This document shows, piece by piece, positions 45,301-57,924 of a stretch of DNA of 64,000 nucleotides. The DNA is taken from assembly GCA_019454045.1 (NCBI GenBank), contig SKCR01018441.1:124001-188000 (forward strand). The letters run 5' to 3'. The first letter of the stretch is position 1; the number at the start of each line of letters is the position of its first letter. The position numbers and the translations under genes were made by a program. Under the pieces are notes generated by a model. The model did not search any database. It saw nothing but the letters and a program-made list of their open reading frames with translations, and had not been told where the DNA came from. This DNA is from Zanthoxylum bungeanum (Eukaryota; Streptophyta; Magnoliopsida; Sapindales; Rutaceae).

Positions 45301-47956
45301 TGAGTCTATTTGGCAAACATAACGGATTAAGCACTAAAGTTATCATCATATGAATATTCCAAATATCATGCTCTACTATTTGCTTAACTCCGGGCTTAGG
45401 CCTAATATGTTATTTTATCAAATAAAGTAACTTATTAGTTTCCAGGACCATCCTGAAATTTTATTCCCAATTTGAAAATTAAAGTCGTTTAAATACATTT
45501 TCACCCAGGATTATGTTTTAAACACTAATCTTTCAATTTATCTTGATTCTAATAGTCCAACTATTTAATCAACGATTTCAGGTACTATTTATTATAATGA
45601 TTACTATAGTCCAACTATTTAATCAACTATAATCTAATAGATTAAATTCAATTATATTGATTACTATAATCCAATTATAAAATCAACTATAATTAATTAA
45701 ATCAAATATATTGATTACTATAATCCAATTATACAATCAACTATAAATGAAATATTTGAATACAGTCCAACTGTTTATTTAAAACAACATTAATTATTAG
45801 TCCAACTAATAAATAATTTATTCGACGTAATATTGTAATGAGCGCGTATGGCAAGTTACTAAACGAATATTGCAAATTTAATACTTGCCTCCCACTATTT
45901 TTCGGCGAGCCTCTAACCCTCTGTGGAGTACTCGGGAAACCATGTTTCCTAGTGGGCTAGGATCCCGTTAAATGTCTCACAATCTTGACTTTGGCCAACA
46001 AATTGTATGATAATTAACTAGGTATATCTCTAAGATCAATTGGATCCCATCCAATTTCTAGATCCTGTAGGGGGACATCCAAGTCCGAAACATATATCTT
46101 ATATATGCCAATATATCCAATATATTACCTAACATTTTTCCTCTGAATCAACTAAGCCTTGGCTTTGACACAACAAACTTAGTGATCCGAGTTAAGCGTG
46201 ACCCATTGACCATGGAAAGCTTCGTAATCAATGTCGATGGACAAGAAGTGGTCTTGACTTTGGCCAACAAACCACAACTTGGACAAGACACCAATATGGA
46301 ACAAAGCTCTCGTGATTCAAACACATCCTCGACGGACAAAGGTCTTGACTTTGGCCAACAAACCAATGCCAGTCTCGGATCTTGAGTAAGAATCACTCAA
46401 TGGAAGGAAAAACGCTTAATATTTTGTGAGGGTTTTTCGCGTGCAAATTGGCAACCAATTTATTATCTTTGTTAAGGTCTCATCATCATACACCCTTAAA
46501 CATGCATTCTAAACACATAATAAGGCGCGTAAATAAATAAAGTAATAATGATATGCGGATGGATACTTAACACATTGATCCTAGATCAAATCTCTCACTT
46601 TCCTCTCTCCCGCTAGCACAAATATTGCTTCTACCTGTTACATAACACTTCTAAAGAAACCTCATTTACATTGAGGGGAATAGGTGAGAAGAGAAATATA
46701 ATGAGAAATGAGGTAATAGGCTGGACACACAGGTCCAATTTAATAAATTCTAAATTTATTACAACAATTTCCAAAATTGCCCCACCCATCTAATATCCAT
46801 CTGATATACATTATTCATGCATCGCAACCATGTATTCACACAAACATGTTATCAATCAATCTAATCCAATTAATTAATCTGATATTAGTGACCATCCAAT
46901 GTTCAAACAACGATTTGATTTTGTGCGAGTCAAACTTGTTTTGCGAATAAGTACTCAAAGTACGAATTCTTGAATTAAATTAAACTACAACATTAAATCC
47001 AATTTAATTTGTATTTAATACTAATTCATTTATTTAATTCCAAATTAAACATTACACTTTATTAATAAACCTTTACGACTTAAATTCCAAATTTAATCGT
47101 TACGGGTCTCAAAGCCCGATTAACATCCAATGTCAATTTTAATTAAAGTCCAATGGGCTTTTAATTAATTTCTTAAGGCATGGACTTTTGGTCAACTTGG
47201 GTCAAACCCAAAGACTAAAGCCCATTTAAAGGAATCACCCTTATTTGCCTAGAAACCAATTTAGGCCCATTAGGCCCAATTAAAGTTAAAGGTCCATTAG
47301 TCATAATTGGACTTTATGGAAATGGTTTTGGGCCCAATTGGATCCAACCAATTTAGCCTAAACCAATCTTGGTACAACCAAGCCCAATAAGCCCAATTAC
47401 AACTTTTCAAGCCCAAATCCAATTTAAGCCCAATTAATTAAATCATAAAAATTCCAAATTTCATATTTAATTAATCAAAGTGTAAACCATAATTAATCAA
47501 CCAAATCAACATTTCCAAAACACCAATTAGCCTAATTAATTATGCTTATCAACATTAAAACATGTCCAACACATTTTAACAAAAATCAAACCCATATACA
47601 TGTTATATATGTCTTGGCAATTAGGGTTTTTACATGTCCAATTTTAAATCCAATCCAATTGAATCAAATTCAACATTAAATCAACATTCCCAATTGATTT
47701 TAAGTCATCCAATGAATCAAAATCAAAAAATTCCAAGACATTTAGGGCTATGTCATTCTCGGCCAAGCCATAATTTTGGGCAAAAATTGTTCCAAACAAT
47801 ATTTCATGAAATTGATCCAATCAAACTTCAATTAACCATCATTTAAGCATATTTAATCAAACAATTTAACCATACTTAATCAAACAATTTAACCAAATCA
47901 TGCTCAAAATCAATTTACCTAATTTTAACCCTAAATCAAGTTTCATGCTTTTACTC
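45301..47956 (-). other. Upstream gag/leader region of B
   Basis: No intact coding frame. 45540-45790 has a tandem repeat of about 50 bp built on TTGATTACTATAATCCAAT. The word CTTGACTTTGGCCAACAAA occurs at 45984, 46253 and 46344. 47100-47450 is the site II-rich leader also seen in A. 46380-47100 shows nothing recognisable. The rest is AT-rich. Confidence 0.6.
45540..45790. repeat. AT-rich tandem repeat in B
   Basis: About five imperfect copies of a unit of about 50 bp (TATTGATTACTATAATCCAA then ATCAACTATAA). A counterpart in fragment C is at 51370-51545. Confidence 0.8.
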
Positions 47957-47968
47957 GCTCTGATACCA
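47957..47968 (-). other. Primer binding site of B
   Basis: The minus strand reads TGGTATCAGAGC beside the LTR inner end. Confidence 0.9.
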
Positions 47969-47969
47969 T

Positions 47970-49996
47970 TGTTGGGAAATCTCTAAGTCCCGAGGATCGA
48001 TTATCAAGCATAAAACAACATGTGAATACACAAAGAAGTTGCGGAATACTTACATCGAGCGGTTGAGCGATGCGACGAAGAACAAAACTTCAAGTTTTTC
48101 CTTCCTAGAGCTCACGACAGTCCACTGTTTTGGCTCTCCAAGATTCGGCCATGAATCAACCTCCAAGCTCCAAGTTTTTGTGATGTGATTCCAAGCTCAC
48201 GGGTGGGTTTCCCTATCACCTTCGCAAGACTCTAAAGTGTGCTAGCACTCTTGATTTTTGCCACAAAAATCATCAATGGCTTCTCCTCTCATTTTCGGTG
48301 AAACCAGAAATTTTGAGGAAGAAAGAGGCCCTATGCCGAGAGAGATGGAAGAAGAAAGAGAGGAGATAATGTGTTGGTGGTTGGAAAAAAGTGTATCTAA
48401 TACACTTATGAATTTACAAAAATAATTTTCTTATTTTTGCTTTCCAAAAGTCAAGCCATTAAAGGCTTTCAACCACCACATCAACTATTCACATCACTCA
48501 ATCAATCAAGTGACTAGTTGTCACATCACTCAAAGTGACTAATAAGTTGACGCTTGATGCGACTTGTGATTTGACGCTTGATGTGACTTGCAGGCCGCAC
48601 TTGAATTCGAAATGCGAGTGCGCTCGCAAACACTCCCGGGCTCGGGTTCGCTAATTCCAAATTAACGAATTTTTCATTGCGACGCAATTAAATAATTATG
48701 CCCAGCAAAATTACTATTCACGTCGCTAACGAATTAATTCTAAATTAACTCGTTCACCCGAATTAAAATTTAATTTCAATTCCGCGTCGAAATCCAATTT
48801 CGTATAATATATCGAATATATTATTTTATCGATTAATTCCAAATTAATCGTTCTCTCTCTTTAATTAAAATTTAATCCCAGATAAAATATCTCTGCAATT
48901 AATCCCAGATTAATTTTCTCTCTCATCTAATTAATCCCAGATTAATAAATTGCGAGTCATACGTCATCGGTGAATCTTCGGGAAGCGACCCATGAGATCC
49001 CCAGATATGTTGGCAGTAAATCCGATCGTCGGACTATCCGAACACGTAAATACCTAGTACTACGTTTGTACCGATTTACAAGACAAGGTTGGCTTCTAGC
49101 AAAGCGCCATGCCTACCCAATTCTCCAGAAATATCCTTACAGGAATATGTGATCTATATCAGGCGTAGTATACATAGTATTGCGTATTTCGATCCAGTAT
49201 CGGATGTCACGTGCTAGGCCTGGGGCTGGAATTGTGTCTGCCCCGTACGAAGCACATATCGGATCTCTGGTAACTAGTCTCTATAATCGAATAAACATGA
49301 CCTAGTCATTTTATCCCGATGACTGCAGTACATAAGAGAACTAGTTCCGTATCCTACGTGACCATCATCTCCACTATGACTGGAGTGATACTTCCGTCTT
49401 GGCATCACACACAACACACTACGATTCTCAATATACCCAGCAGAGGCGTACACAGAACCTGTTAAAGCCCTGAACGACCTAAAACCAAAGTATAATGATT
49501 GTCGCAAGTATTAGCGGTGCAAGTCTCAGGTTAAGACCAAATACACCTACCCTGATTTCGGACTTCCATAGACACATAGTCATACTACTAATGGAATTTC
49601 GAGGGGTCTATCCAGAGCGAAGCTGTTTTCCGTACCATCGGTAAAACACAACCTCCTACTACACTTGCATGAGTGTCCTATACCCAAATATATGAGAACT
49701 ATGCCGTTATGCCCTCACAACGCGCACAAGTGTAATACTAGTCTTTTACGCATTATCGATGTCCAATCTCGATAATACTCTGACTATGGATATTTAATGA
49801 TTAAACCTTCGTGGATTGATACTGTCTCATATCATCTCAATCCAGGAACTAATCACAAGGACCTCCTATCATTTATACATCTTGGTGATCTCATCACAAA
49901 TGATAAGAGAGCAATTTCCTTTGTCACATAGTTAATTTGTACAACAACACCATGATCTGTACAAATAGTGACCCTATGGGTCATAACTGTCCAACA
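47970..49996 (-). repeat. 5' LTR of B
   Basis: 2027 bp. The + strand reads TGTTGGGAAATCTC...AACTGTCCAACA. Hairpin array at 48650-48952. It matches the 3' LTR closely outside the 720-bp duplication. Confidence 0.93.
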
Positions 49997-50001
49997 AGAA
50001 T

Positions 50002-50298
50002 AGATCTATGAAGATCCTTTAATTCAACATCATGGTACAATGATCTAATCCTTAATTTTGACGACGGAATTAAAGAGTCATTGCATTAAGCATAATGGAT
50101 TGAGCACTAAAGTTATCATCACATGAATCTTCCAAAGATCATGTTCTACTATTTGCTCAACTTCGGGCTTAGGCACGAGAGGTTTCTCTATCAAATAGAG
50201 TAACTTCTCAATTCCCAGGACTATCCTGAGGTTCTATTCCCAATCTGAAAATTAAAGTCGTTTAATGACATTTTCTCCCAGGATTATGTTTTAAACAC
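50002..50298 (-). pseudogene. Copia gag-region fragment (C, middle)
   Basis: Continuation of C after B. The + strand matches 45225-45530 of B (GATCTAATCCTTA..., CGGGCTTAGGC, CCCAGGATTATGTTTTAAAC). No open frame. It ends at the hAT-like insertion. Confidence 0.7.
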
Positions 50299-51347
50299 TA
50301 GGGGTGAGCAAAACCAGTTTCGGTTCCGGTTCCGCATGGAACCGGAACCTACCCGGAAAAATTCGGTTCGCACTAAGTGGAACTGGAACCTACCCAATTA
50401 AACAGGGTACCCTATTATTCGGTTCCAATCTGGTTCCGGTCCGATTCCGAATTACCCTATTTTAAAATATTTTAATGAAAACTACATTCCAATACGAGTC
50501 CGTAGGAAAAAACGAGGACCAAGTGCGGAAGCTCAAGAACGAAGAAAATGAAGTTTTAGACTTTTAATGCTTGTCAGCCTCATTGCCCTTTCCTGTTTTC
50601 ATTTACAATTAGGCAAGTTATCAGTGCATTGAGTTGCCTAGTTGTGAAACCTTGGGTATGCTATGTTAAAAGTTTAATCAAAGTAAATTAAAAAATAAAT
50701 GGACAGACAATGGGAAGAATGATACCGTTTCATTTAATCTCTCTACATCATCCGTTAGCTCATCCATCAGTTTGTAGAGTCCTGCAAGCAACAGCATAAA
50801 AATGATCAAAATGGATCAAATGGATGATATATTACAACAAAAAAATTGTGCCCCTAACCTTCAAATTCATTTCTAAGTTTTGCATTTTGAGATTTTTGCA
50901 AAGCCAGTTTCAATGACAATTGATGCGTCTGCAGACCAACATTCAGAAACATCAGTAAAATAACAACGTCTATATTTTCCTCCCATTCCTTCACTTTTTG
51001 TCCTTCTCCTCAACCAAATTCTAGTATTGTGGAATCAAAGAGACCATTAACATGATGAGCAAATGCTAAATAGCAGACAAAAGCAAGCACACTGAGGTTC
51101 AATTTTTTTGAATGCAGCTACCACTCAAATAGTAGTGAAACCGGTTCTATATTCGATTCCAAAAATCGGTTCCATGGTTCGGTTCCGATTCCGATCATTT
51201 TGGAACCGGAACCTACCTGGATAAAATCGGTTCCTTCATTTTTGGAACCGGAACCTACCCGATTACAACCGGTTCCGGTTCCAAACCCGAAAAACCGGTC
51301 CGGTTCCAACTGGTTTTGGGTAGACCCAGAATCGTTGCTCACCCCTA
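50299..51347. mobile_element. hAT-like non-autonomous transposon with captured sequence
   Basis: 1049-bp element with perfect 13-bp terminal inverted repeats TAGGGGTGAGCAA and an 8-bp target duplication TTAAACAC (50291-50298 and 51348-51355), the hAT signature. Both subterminal zones (50310-50470 and 51130-51320) are packed with GGAACCGGAACC and GGTTCCGGTTCC words, the likely transposase-binding sites. The centre (50470-51110) has no transposase but carries two exon-like segments with an intron on the minus strand. The empty site is seen in B near 45525. Confidence 0.9.
50726..50928 (-). pseudogene. Captured gene fragment: two coiled-coil exons and an intron
   Basis: On the minus strand a 70-nt exon (50928-50859) follows a TCTGCAG acceptor and ends at GAAG/GTTAGG. 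A 77-nt intron (50858-50782) ends TTGCTTGCAG. A 56-nt exon (50781-50726) ends ACG/GTATCA. The phase-1 junction gives one continuous reading of 42 residues, THQLSLKLALQKSQ... then LYKLMDELTDDVERLNET, leucine/charged heptads typical of a coiled coil. No start or stop is included. The parent gene is not recognised. The preserved intron argues for capture at DNA level. Confidence 0.7.
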
Positions 51348-51355
51348 TTAAACAC

Positions 51356-51796
51356 TAATCTTTCAGTTATCTTGATTGTTATAGTCCAACTATCCAATCA
51401 ACGATTTCGGGTACTATTAAATATAATGATTACTATAGTCTAACTATATAATCAACTATAATTTGATTGGTTAAATTCAAATATATTGATTACTATAATC
51501 CAATTATATAATCAACTATAATTTGAAGTAGTTTGAATACAATCCAACTGTTTAATTAAAACAACGATATTAGTCTAACTAATATATTTATTAATTAATG
51601 ACAAAAAATAAAATGAGCGCGTATTGGCAAGTATCTAAACGAAATTACAAATTTAATACTTGCCTCCCACTATTTTTCGGCGAGCCTCTAACCCTCTGTT
51701 GAGTACTCGGGAAACCTTGTTTCCTAGTGGGCTAGGATCCCGTTAAATAACACACAACCTTGACTTTGGCCAATAAGTTGTATGATATTTAACTAG
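51356..51796 (-). pseudogene. Copia leader/gag-region fragment (C, proximal)
   Basis: The + strand matches 45530-46012 of B, including the AT-rich repeat and the CCTCTAACCCTCTGT...GGGCTAGGATCCCG stretch. At 51796 it passes straight into LTR sequence, so the outer leader, PBS and LTR inner end of C are deleted. No open frame. Confidence 0.7.
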
Positions 51797-52463
51797 CTGC
51801 AACATATAAGAGCACCAGTTCCGTATCCTACGTGACCATCATCTTCATATGACTGAAGTGATACTTCCATCTTGACATCACTCCCAATACACTACGATTC
51901 TCAATATACCCAGAAGAGGCGTACACAGAACCTGTTAAAGCCCTGGACGACCAAAACCAAAGTATATCGATTGTCGTAAGTATTAGCGGTGCAAGTCTCA
52001 GGTTAAGACCAAATACACCTACCCTGATTCGGACTTCCATAGACACATAGTCATACTACTAATGGAATTTCGAGGGGTCTATCCAGAGCGAAGCTGTTTC
52101 CGTACCATCGATAAACACAACCTCCTATCACACTTGCATAAGTATCCAATACTTAAATATACGAGAACTATGTCGTTATGCTCCCACAACGCGCACAAGT
52201 GCAATACTAGTCTATTCCGTATTATCGATGTCCAATCTCGATAATACTACGACTAAGGATGTTTTAATGATTAAACTTCATGGATTGATACTGTCTCATA
52301 TCTTATCAATCCGGAACTAATCATATGGACTTTTATCATTTATATATCCCGGTAATCTAATTACAAATGATAAAAGAGTAATTTCCTCTGTCACATAGTT
52401 AATTTGTAAAACAACACAATGTTCTGTACAAATAGTGATGTTATGGGTCATAATTGTCCAACA
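51797..52463 (-). repeat. Truncated LTR of C
   Basis: The + strand ends CATAATTGTCCAACA, the outer end of a minus-strand LTR of this family. It matches 49330-49996 of B. The hairpin-array half of the LTR is absent. Confidence 0.85.
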
Positions 52464-53794
52464 AAAGTGCCATAAAGTCCGAAATAGATTCCATGTATAT
52501 CAACTAAGTTTGGACACTGGTTGATGTACCAGAAGGCATTGTGCCTATTGGTACTATATGTGTCTTCAATGAAGACATACATGGATGGAAACATTCAAAT
52601 GTACACATCTAGGCTTGTACAGAAAGGGTATCATCAACGACATAATGTCGACAACGACGAAAACTTTTATCTGTTGCCATGATTAAATCCATTCGGATAA
52701 TGCTTGCTAATATTGTATATTTCATTTATGAAATATGACACATGGTACGTCAAAACCGCTTTCCTTAAACGGAAACCTTTTGGAGGATGTTTGTATGCAA
52801 CATCCTGAAGGTTTTGTCGTGCAAAACATGCAAACAAGGTTTGCAAGATAAATCGATCTAATTATGGATTGAAGCAAACATTGCGTTCTTGGAACTAACG
52901 TTTTGATAAGATCATAATGGTATATGGTTTCATTCAAAACGGTAAAGATTCTTGTGTATATAAGAAGGTTAGTGGGAGCACACTGACAATGATTGTCCTA
53001 TATAATGATGACATATCATTTCTTGGAAATGACATTCCCATAATACAATCGGTGAAAGCTTCGCTTTCATTAAAATAATCCATAGAATACTTGGGAGATG
53101 CAACCTTTATTCTAGGAATAAGGATCGACTGGGATAGATCTAAAAGTTATTGACACTTTCCAAGAACTTGTACATTGAAAAATATCTACGCGACCTGGTG
53201 TCTCATATGCTTTGAGCATATGGAGTCACAATCAGGCCAATCCAGGTGATAGTCAATGGATTGATGTTAAGAACATCCTTAAGTATCTTAGACGAACTAA
53301 GGATGCTTTTTTAAGTTATGGAGAATGAGAACTTGAAGTGACTGGGTTCACAGTTGCAAGTTTCCAAACCGACAAAAATGACTGTAAGTCGCAATAAGGG
53401 TACTACATAGTCTGAATAATGGAATAGTGAGCTGGAAATCTTCCAAGCAAGATGCTGTTGCTGAATAAATAACAAAAAGTGGAACATTGCTGCAGCTGAG
53501 GCAGAAAAAGAAGCATTTTGGATCTATATAATCCTAATTGGATTAGGAGTAGTTCTGTTAGCAGCTGAGCTAGGCTACAACACATGCTAAGGAATCATTG
53601 TCTCATCAATAATCCAAGTATGTACTTCAACCATTTCATATGATTCATAAGATCATACATCGTAGCGATGTGATGATCGAATAAAACACATCAGATAATA
53701 ACATTGCAAATCCACTGACGAAAGCTTTTTCTCAGCAGAAGTTTGAGCGAACCGTACATAGTTCAGGTGTAGGACACTTGCATGATTGGCTATA
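52464..53794 (+). pseudogene. Copia RT and RNase H relic (A, 3' part)
   Basis: + strand counterpart of D 2062-3390. It opens at the SEIDSMY-like start of RT (52470), with a degraded KTAFLKRKPF region near 52750, the GLKQ..RSWN stretch near 52865, an ND-DD-like active-site remnant near 53000, then RNase H (QANPGDSQWIDVKNILKYL near 53235-53290). Stops and indels throughout. It is followed by the polypurine tract at 53795-53809. Confidence 0.75.
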
Positions 53795-53809
53795 GGCCAA
53801 GTGGGAGAT

Positions 53810-55496
53810 TGTTGGACAATTATGACCCATAGCATCACTATTTGTACAGAACATGATGTTGTTGTACAAATAAACTATGTGACAAAGGAAATCGCTCTTT
53901 TATCATTTATAATTAGATTACCAATATATATAAATGATAAAAGTCCATATGATTAGTACCAGATTAATAAGATATGAGACAATATTAATCCACTAAGTTT
54001 TAATCATTAAATATCCCTAGTCGTAGTATTATCGAGACTGGACATCGATAATGCAAAATAAACTAGTATTACACTTGTGCGTGTTATGGAAGCGTAACAG
54101 CATAGTTCTCATATATTTGGGTATTGGATACTCATGTAAGTGTAATAGGAGGTTCTGTTTACCGATGGTACGGAAACAGCTTCGCTCTGGATAGACCCAT
54201 CGGAATCCCATTGGTAGTATGACTATATGTCTACGGGAATCCGAATCAGGGTAGGTGTATTTGGTCTTAACCTGAGACTTGCATCGCTAATACTTGCGAC
54301 AATCAATATACTTTGGTTTTGGTCGTCCGGGGCTTTAACAGGTTCTGTGTACGCCTCTTCTGGGTATACTGAGAATCGTAGTGTATTGGGTGTGTGTCAA
54401 GATGGAAGTATCACTTCAGTCATATGGAGATGATGATCACGTAGGATACGGAACTGGTACTCTTATGTACTGCAGTCATCGGGATAATATGACTAGGTCA
54501 TGATTATCCGATTATAGAGACTAGTTACCAGAGATCCGATATATGCTTCGTACGGGGCAGACACAATTCCAGCCCTAGGCCTAACAAGTGATATCGATAC
54601 TGGATCGCAATACTACGTATACTACGCCTGACAAAGATTACATATTCCTTAAAAGGATATTTCTGGAGAATTGGGTAGGCATAGTGCTTTGCTAGAAGCC
54701 AACCATGTCTTGTAAATCGGTAAGAACGTGGTACTGGGTACGCACGTATTCGGATAGTCCGATAACTGAATTTACTGCCAACATATCCAGGGATGTCATG
54801 GGTCGCTTCCTGAAAATTCACCGATGACGTATGACTCGAACAGAATTAATCTGGGATTAATTATGAGAGAGAGAAAATTAATCTAGGATTAATTGCGGCG
54901 AGAATTTATCTGGTATAAAATTCGAATAGAAGAGAGAGAACGATTAATTTGGAATTAATCGATTAAATAATATATTCGATATATTAAATGAAATTAGATT
55001 TCAACGGGGAATTAAAATTGGATTTTAATTCGGGCGAACGAATTAATTTAGAATTAATTCGCAAGCGACTTTCGTAATAATTTTACAAGACATTATTATT
55101 TAATTAAATTGTATTTAATTAAGTCGCATCGAAAAATTCGTTAATTCAGAATTAACGAACCCGAAATCGGGATGTGTTTTGCGGGCCCACTCGAATTTTT
55201 AATTAAAGTGGGGCCCACACCTAGTCACATCACTAGTCAACTTTGTTACTTTTTGGTGATAGAAGTTGGTAGAGATTATAGTTGCTTGTAAATCACACTT
55301 TGTCATTTTGGAATGACTAATACCAAAACTAGGATTTGGTATATGACAATTTTATTTTGGAAATCAATTAAACAACACACAAATCACTCTCTCTCTTTCT
55401 ATTCCCTCCAAGGCCGAACCTCTTCCTCTCTCATTCTCCAAAATGGCGTGAACCTAGGGTTCATGTGTGAAGATTTTGTTGCAATTTCTTCCATTG
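53810..55496 (+). repeat. 3' LTR of copia A, truncated by G
   Basis: TGTTGGACAATTATG... to TTTCTTCCATTG, where G begins. It aligns with the 5' LTR at 36037 up to about 37730; the last 250 bases or so must lie beyond G, outside the window. Hairpin array at 54843-55160. Confidence 0.9.
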
Positions 55497-56899
55497 TGTA
55501 GGACACAGAAACTGGGCGACGCATGCTGTTCTAGACTCAGGGCCTAGTTGGGAGTACGGAGTAGCCCACGGGGGACTAAACCGGAGAGTAATGGAGTCGC
55601 CACCCGGTGTGAACCGGGAAAATGATTTAAGGCCGCACTCACCCCTCGCAAGGGAAGACCTCAAACCGTTGGGTTCGGAATGGTCCCTTACTTATGTCGT
55701 TTGTAATGAATGGATTTGTGCAATATTAACCGAGTCTACTCAACCAACATACATTTGGTCAAAGTAGTCTAAATTCTAGGTTTGCATGCTTCAACAGTAA
55801 ACTTTTCATAACGGCAAACATCCGACATCACACATCAAACATGCTACATACATAGTAGTCTAAACATGCCTTAATTTAAATTCCTAATACAAAAGGTAAA
55901 TAACTAAAACATGCTTGAAATAAAATAACATTCTAGTAGCCTAATCATGCTCAAATACAAGTTGGATGAAATGAAATACATGAATCTTTCGAGTGGTACG
56001 GGGCATTGTATCCCGAGTGTAAACCATAATACCGTCCATTCGGATTCGGCTATAGAATTTATGTCCGGGTTTCCATCCGATATACCACAAGAAAGAACAC
56101 ATATTTCATTCACCCCGAAATCACATCATATACTAATTCATTATTTCATGCGAACTAATTCTAAATAACATGCTCAAATAACCATCCTAAGTCATTATTT
56201 CATGTGAATTAATCCTAAATGACATGCCAAGCTAATCATTCATACTAAACACATAAAAATACATTTCCTAAATCATTATTTTATGTAAATAAATTTAATA
56301 CAACATACTAAAATAATTGAACACATTAAACACATGAAATACATTTTTTTAAGCCATTATTTCATGTGAGCCAATTCCAACAACATGCCAAGTTAACTAC
56401 TCATGCTAAAATACCATAAAATACATTTTTAAATCATTATTTTATGTGAGAAAATTCTGTAATATAAACCCTCAGGTCTAACCTTTTTTTCGTTGCTCGG
56501 AGACGCGTTACACGGCCGTCGGAAAGGCTAAATCACCACGATCACGCCGGTTCGCTGTTTTAGTGTTTTGCTCACTGCTTTGCCGCTTCGCTCGCTGTTT
56601 TGAGTCCGCTTTGCTGCGTTTCAGGTCTCCGTACTTTGCTCACTGGTTGGTAATGAGTTTAAGGTTGTCTTGGTGAATTTTGAGAGGTGTTGGGTTGAAG
56701 TTTGCTCGGTTCTTCAAAGGATTTCGAGTTCAGTGTTTTGCTCACTGTTTCAGTGAATTTGGTCACTGTTTTGAGTGAAATGCTACTGTTTGGGCGTGAA
56801 TATGGTGGCTAAATGAGGGCTGAATGAGGTGTTAATCTAGGAGGCAGAATGCATGAGGATTAGGGGGCTGAAATGGATGCAATTTCCGTGAGGAATAGA

Positions 56900-57112
56900 G
56901 GCAATGAAGGGCTTGAATGCAAGGGCTGATTGGAGGCAGTGAGAGGCTTGAATGTAAGGGCTGATTGGAGGCAGTGAGGGGCGTGTATGCAAGGGCTGAT
57001 TGGAGTTAGTTTTGGCGCTGGTTTGAGGGTAGTGAGGAGAGAGGGGCGTGTATGCAAGGGCTGATTGGAGTTAGTTTTGGCGCTGGTTTGAGGGTAGTGA
57101 GGAGAGAGGTCT
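56900..57112. repeat. Tandem repeat in G LTR
   Basis: The word GCAAGGGCTGATTGGAG or its close variant recurs at about 56919, 56957, 56989 and 57053. The last two copies share a 64-bp unit with TTAGTTTTGGCGCTGG and GGTAGTGAGGAGAGAGG. Confidence 0.8.
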
Positions 57113-57214
57113 TTGGGCGTGAACTTGAGCTTGAAGAGGGGTGTCTTGTGATGTCTTTGTATGCTTGGTATATGCTTGATCTCTATTAGCTTCTCCAAGG
57201 CAGAAAAATGAGAG

Positions 57215-57222
57215 TTTATATA
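57215..57222 (-). promoter_or_regulatory. TATA box of G LTR
   Basis: The minus strand reads TATATAAA in the context GCCTATATAAACTCTC. Confidence 0.6.
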
Positions 57223-57803
57223 GGCAATTTGGAGTGCATTTAATAGGTAGGCCAAGGGCAATTAATTTGATACAAAGCTTTGTTGAAATGTGATGCATAA
57301 TTGTGTTGCTTTGTTGACAATACACAAAGATGGTTTGAAAATCAATCAAAAGGAGGTGGGAGGTGATGGGCGTGGGGTGTAGGGAGTTAATGGTGGAAAA
57401 TTGATACCAAGGTAAAAGGTGAGGTCAAAGGTTAAAGTGAATAGGTAGAAGGGTAAGTTATGATGGAATAGTGCAAAGAGGGTGAAATTTGGTGTCATGG
57501 TCGTGGGCCTCAAGGGTGGTGGGCTGGTGTTTGATTTGTTTTGGTTTAATGGGCTTTGGATGTGGATTTGGGTATCTAGGTGGGCTTGGAAGGGTTTGCG
57601 GTGATTTTCGGGTTGTAGATACGCTTTGAAACGAACATTCAGCAAGCAAACTCTGAGCGAACTTAGCGAATTAATTCCGAAATGTATTATCTCTTGACTT
57701 CACCTTTCCTTCGACCGCTTTCTCGCGAACTCCACGACTAAAAGGCGGTGCCTCCTTATAAGACTCCTCATCGGGTTTGGTATGCAAAAATGCAATGCCT
57801 ACA

Positions 57804-57820
57804 GTCGCCCCCACTTTGAT
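57804..57820 (-). other. Polypurine tract of G
   Basis: The minus strand reads ATCAAAGTGGGGGCGAC against the LTR, matching the tract of E. Confidence 0.85.
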
Positions 57821-57924
57821 GGGATTTGTTCAGTGTGTGCCAGTGACAATCCTATCAAAGTTCGTGCAATGCATTTTCACTTACCTAGCTCGCCAGCTGC
57901 CACCTGGTCTGCCTGTTGTGTTGA

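Larger units (their letters stand above)
39258..49996 (-). mobile_element. Copia element B, complete ends
   Basis: Minus-strand copia of the D/A family with target duplication AGAAT (39253-39257 and 49997-50001). It has 5' LTR 47970-49996, Met-type PBS at its inner edge (+ strand GCTCTGATACCA at 47957-47968), leader, degenerate gag-pol, polypurine tract at 42005-42019, and 3' LTR 39258-42004 carrying a 720-bp tandem duplication. It inserted into the gag of fragment C. Confidence 0.93.
36037..55496 (+). mobile_element. Copia element A, heavily rearranged
   Basis: + strand copia of the D family with 5' LTR 36037-37979, Met-type PBS, leader to about 39063, then inverted foreign material (C with B and a hAT-like element inside), then its own RT and RNase H remnants (52464-53794), polypurine tract and a 3' LTR (53810-55496) truncated by G. 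The two LTRs are very similar over their common length. The A identity of the right part is inferred from that similarity. Confidence 0.75.
55497..57803 (-). repeat. 3' LTR of G
   Basis: 2307 bp. The + strand reads TGTAGGACACAGAAACTGGG...CAATGCCTACA. Its inner half matches LTRs of E (GACGCATGCTGTTC, CCCCTCGCAAGGGAAGACC), the rest differs. 56900-57110 holds short tandem units built on GCAAGGGCTGATTGGAG. TATA box (minus) at 57215-57222. Confidence 0.9.

Noticed and set aside
46182..46385. 67-codon ORF on the + strand
   Set aside because: Antisense within the B leader/gag region. It has no domain and no counterpart in A or C.
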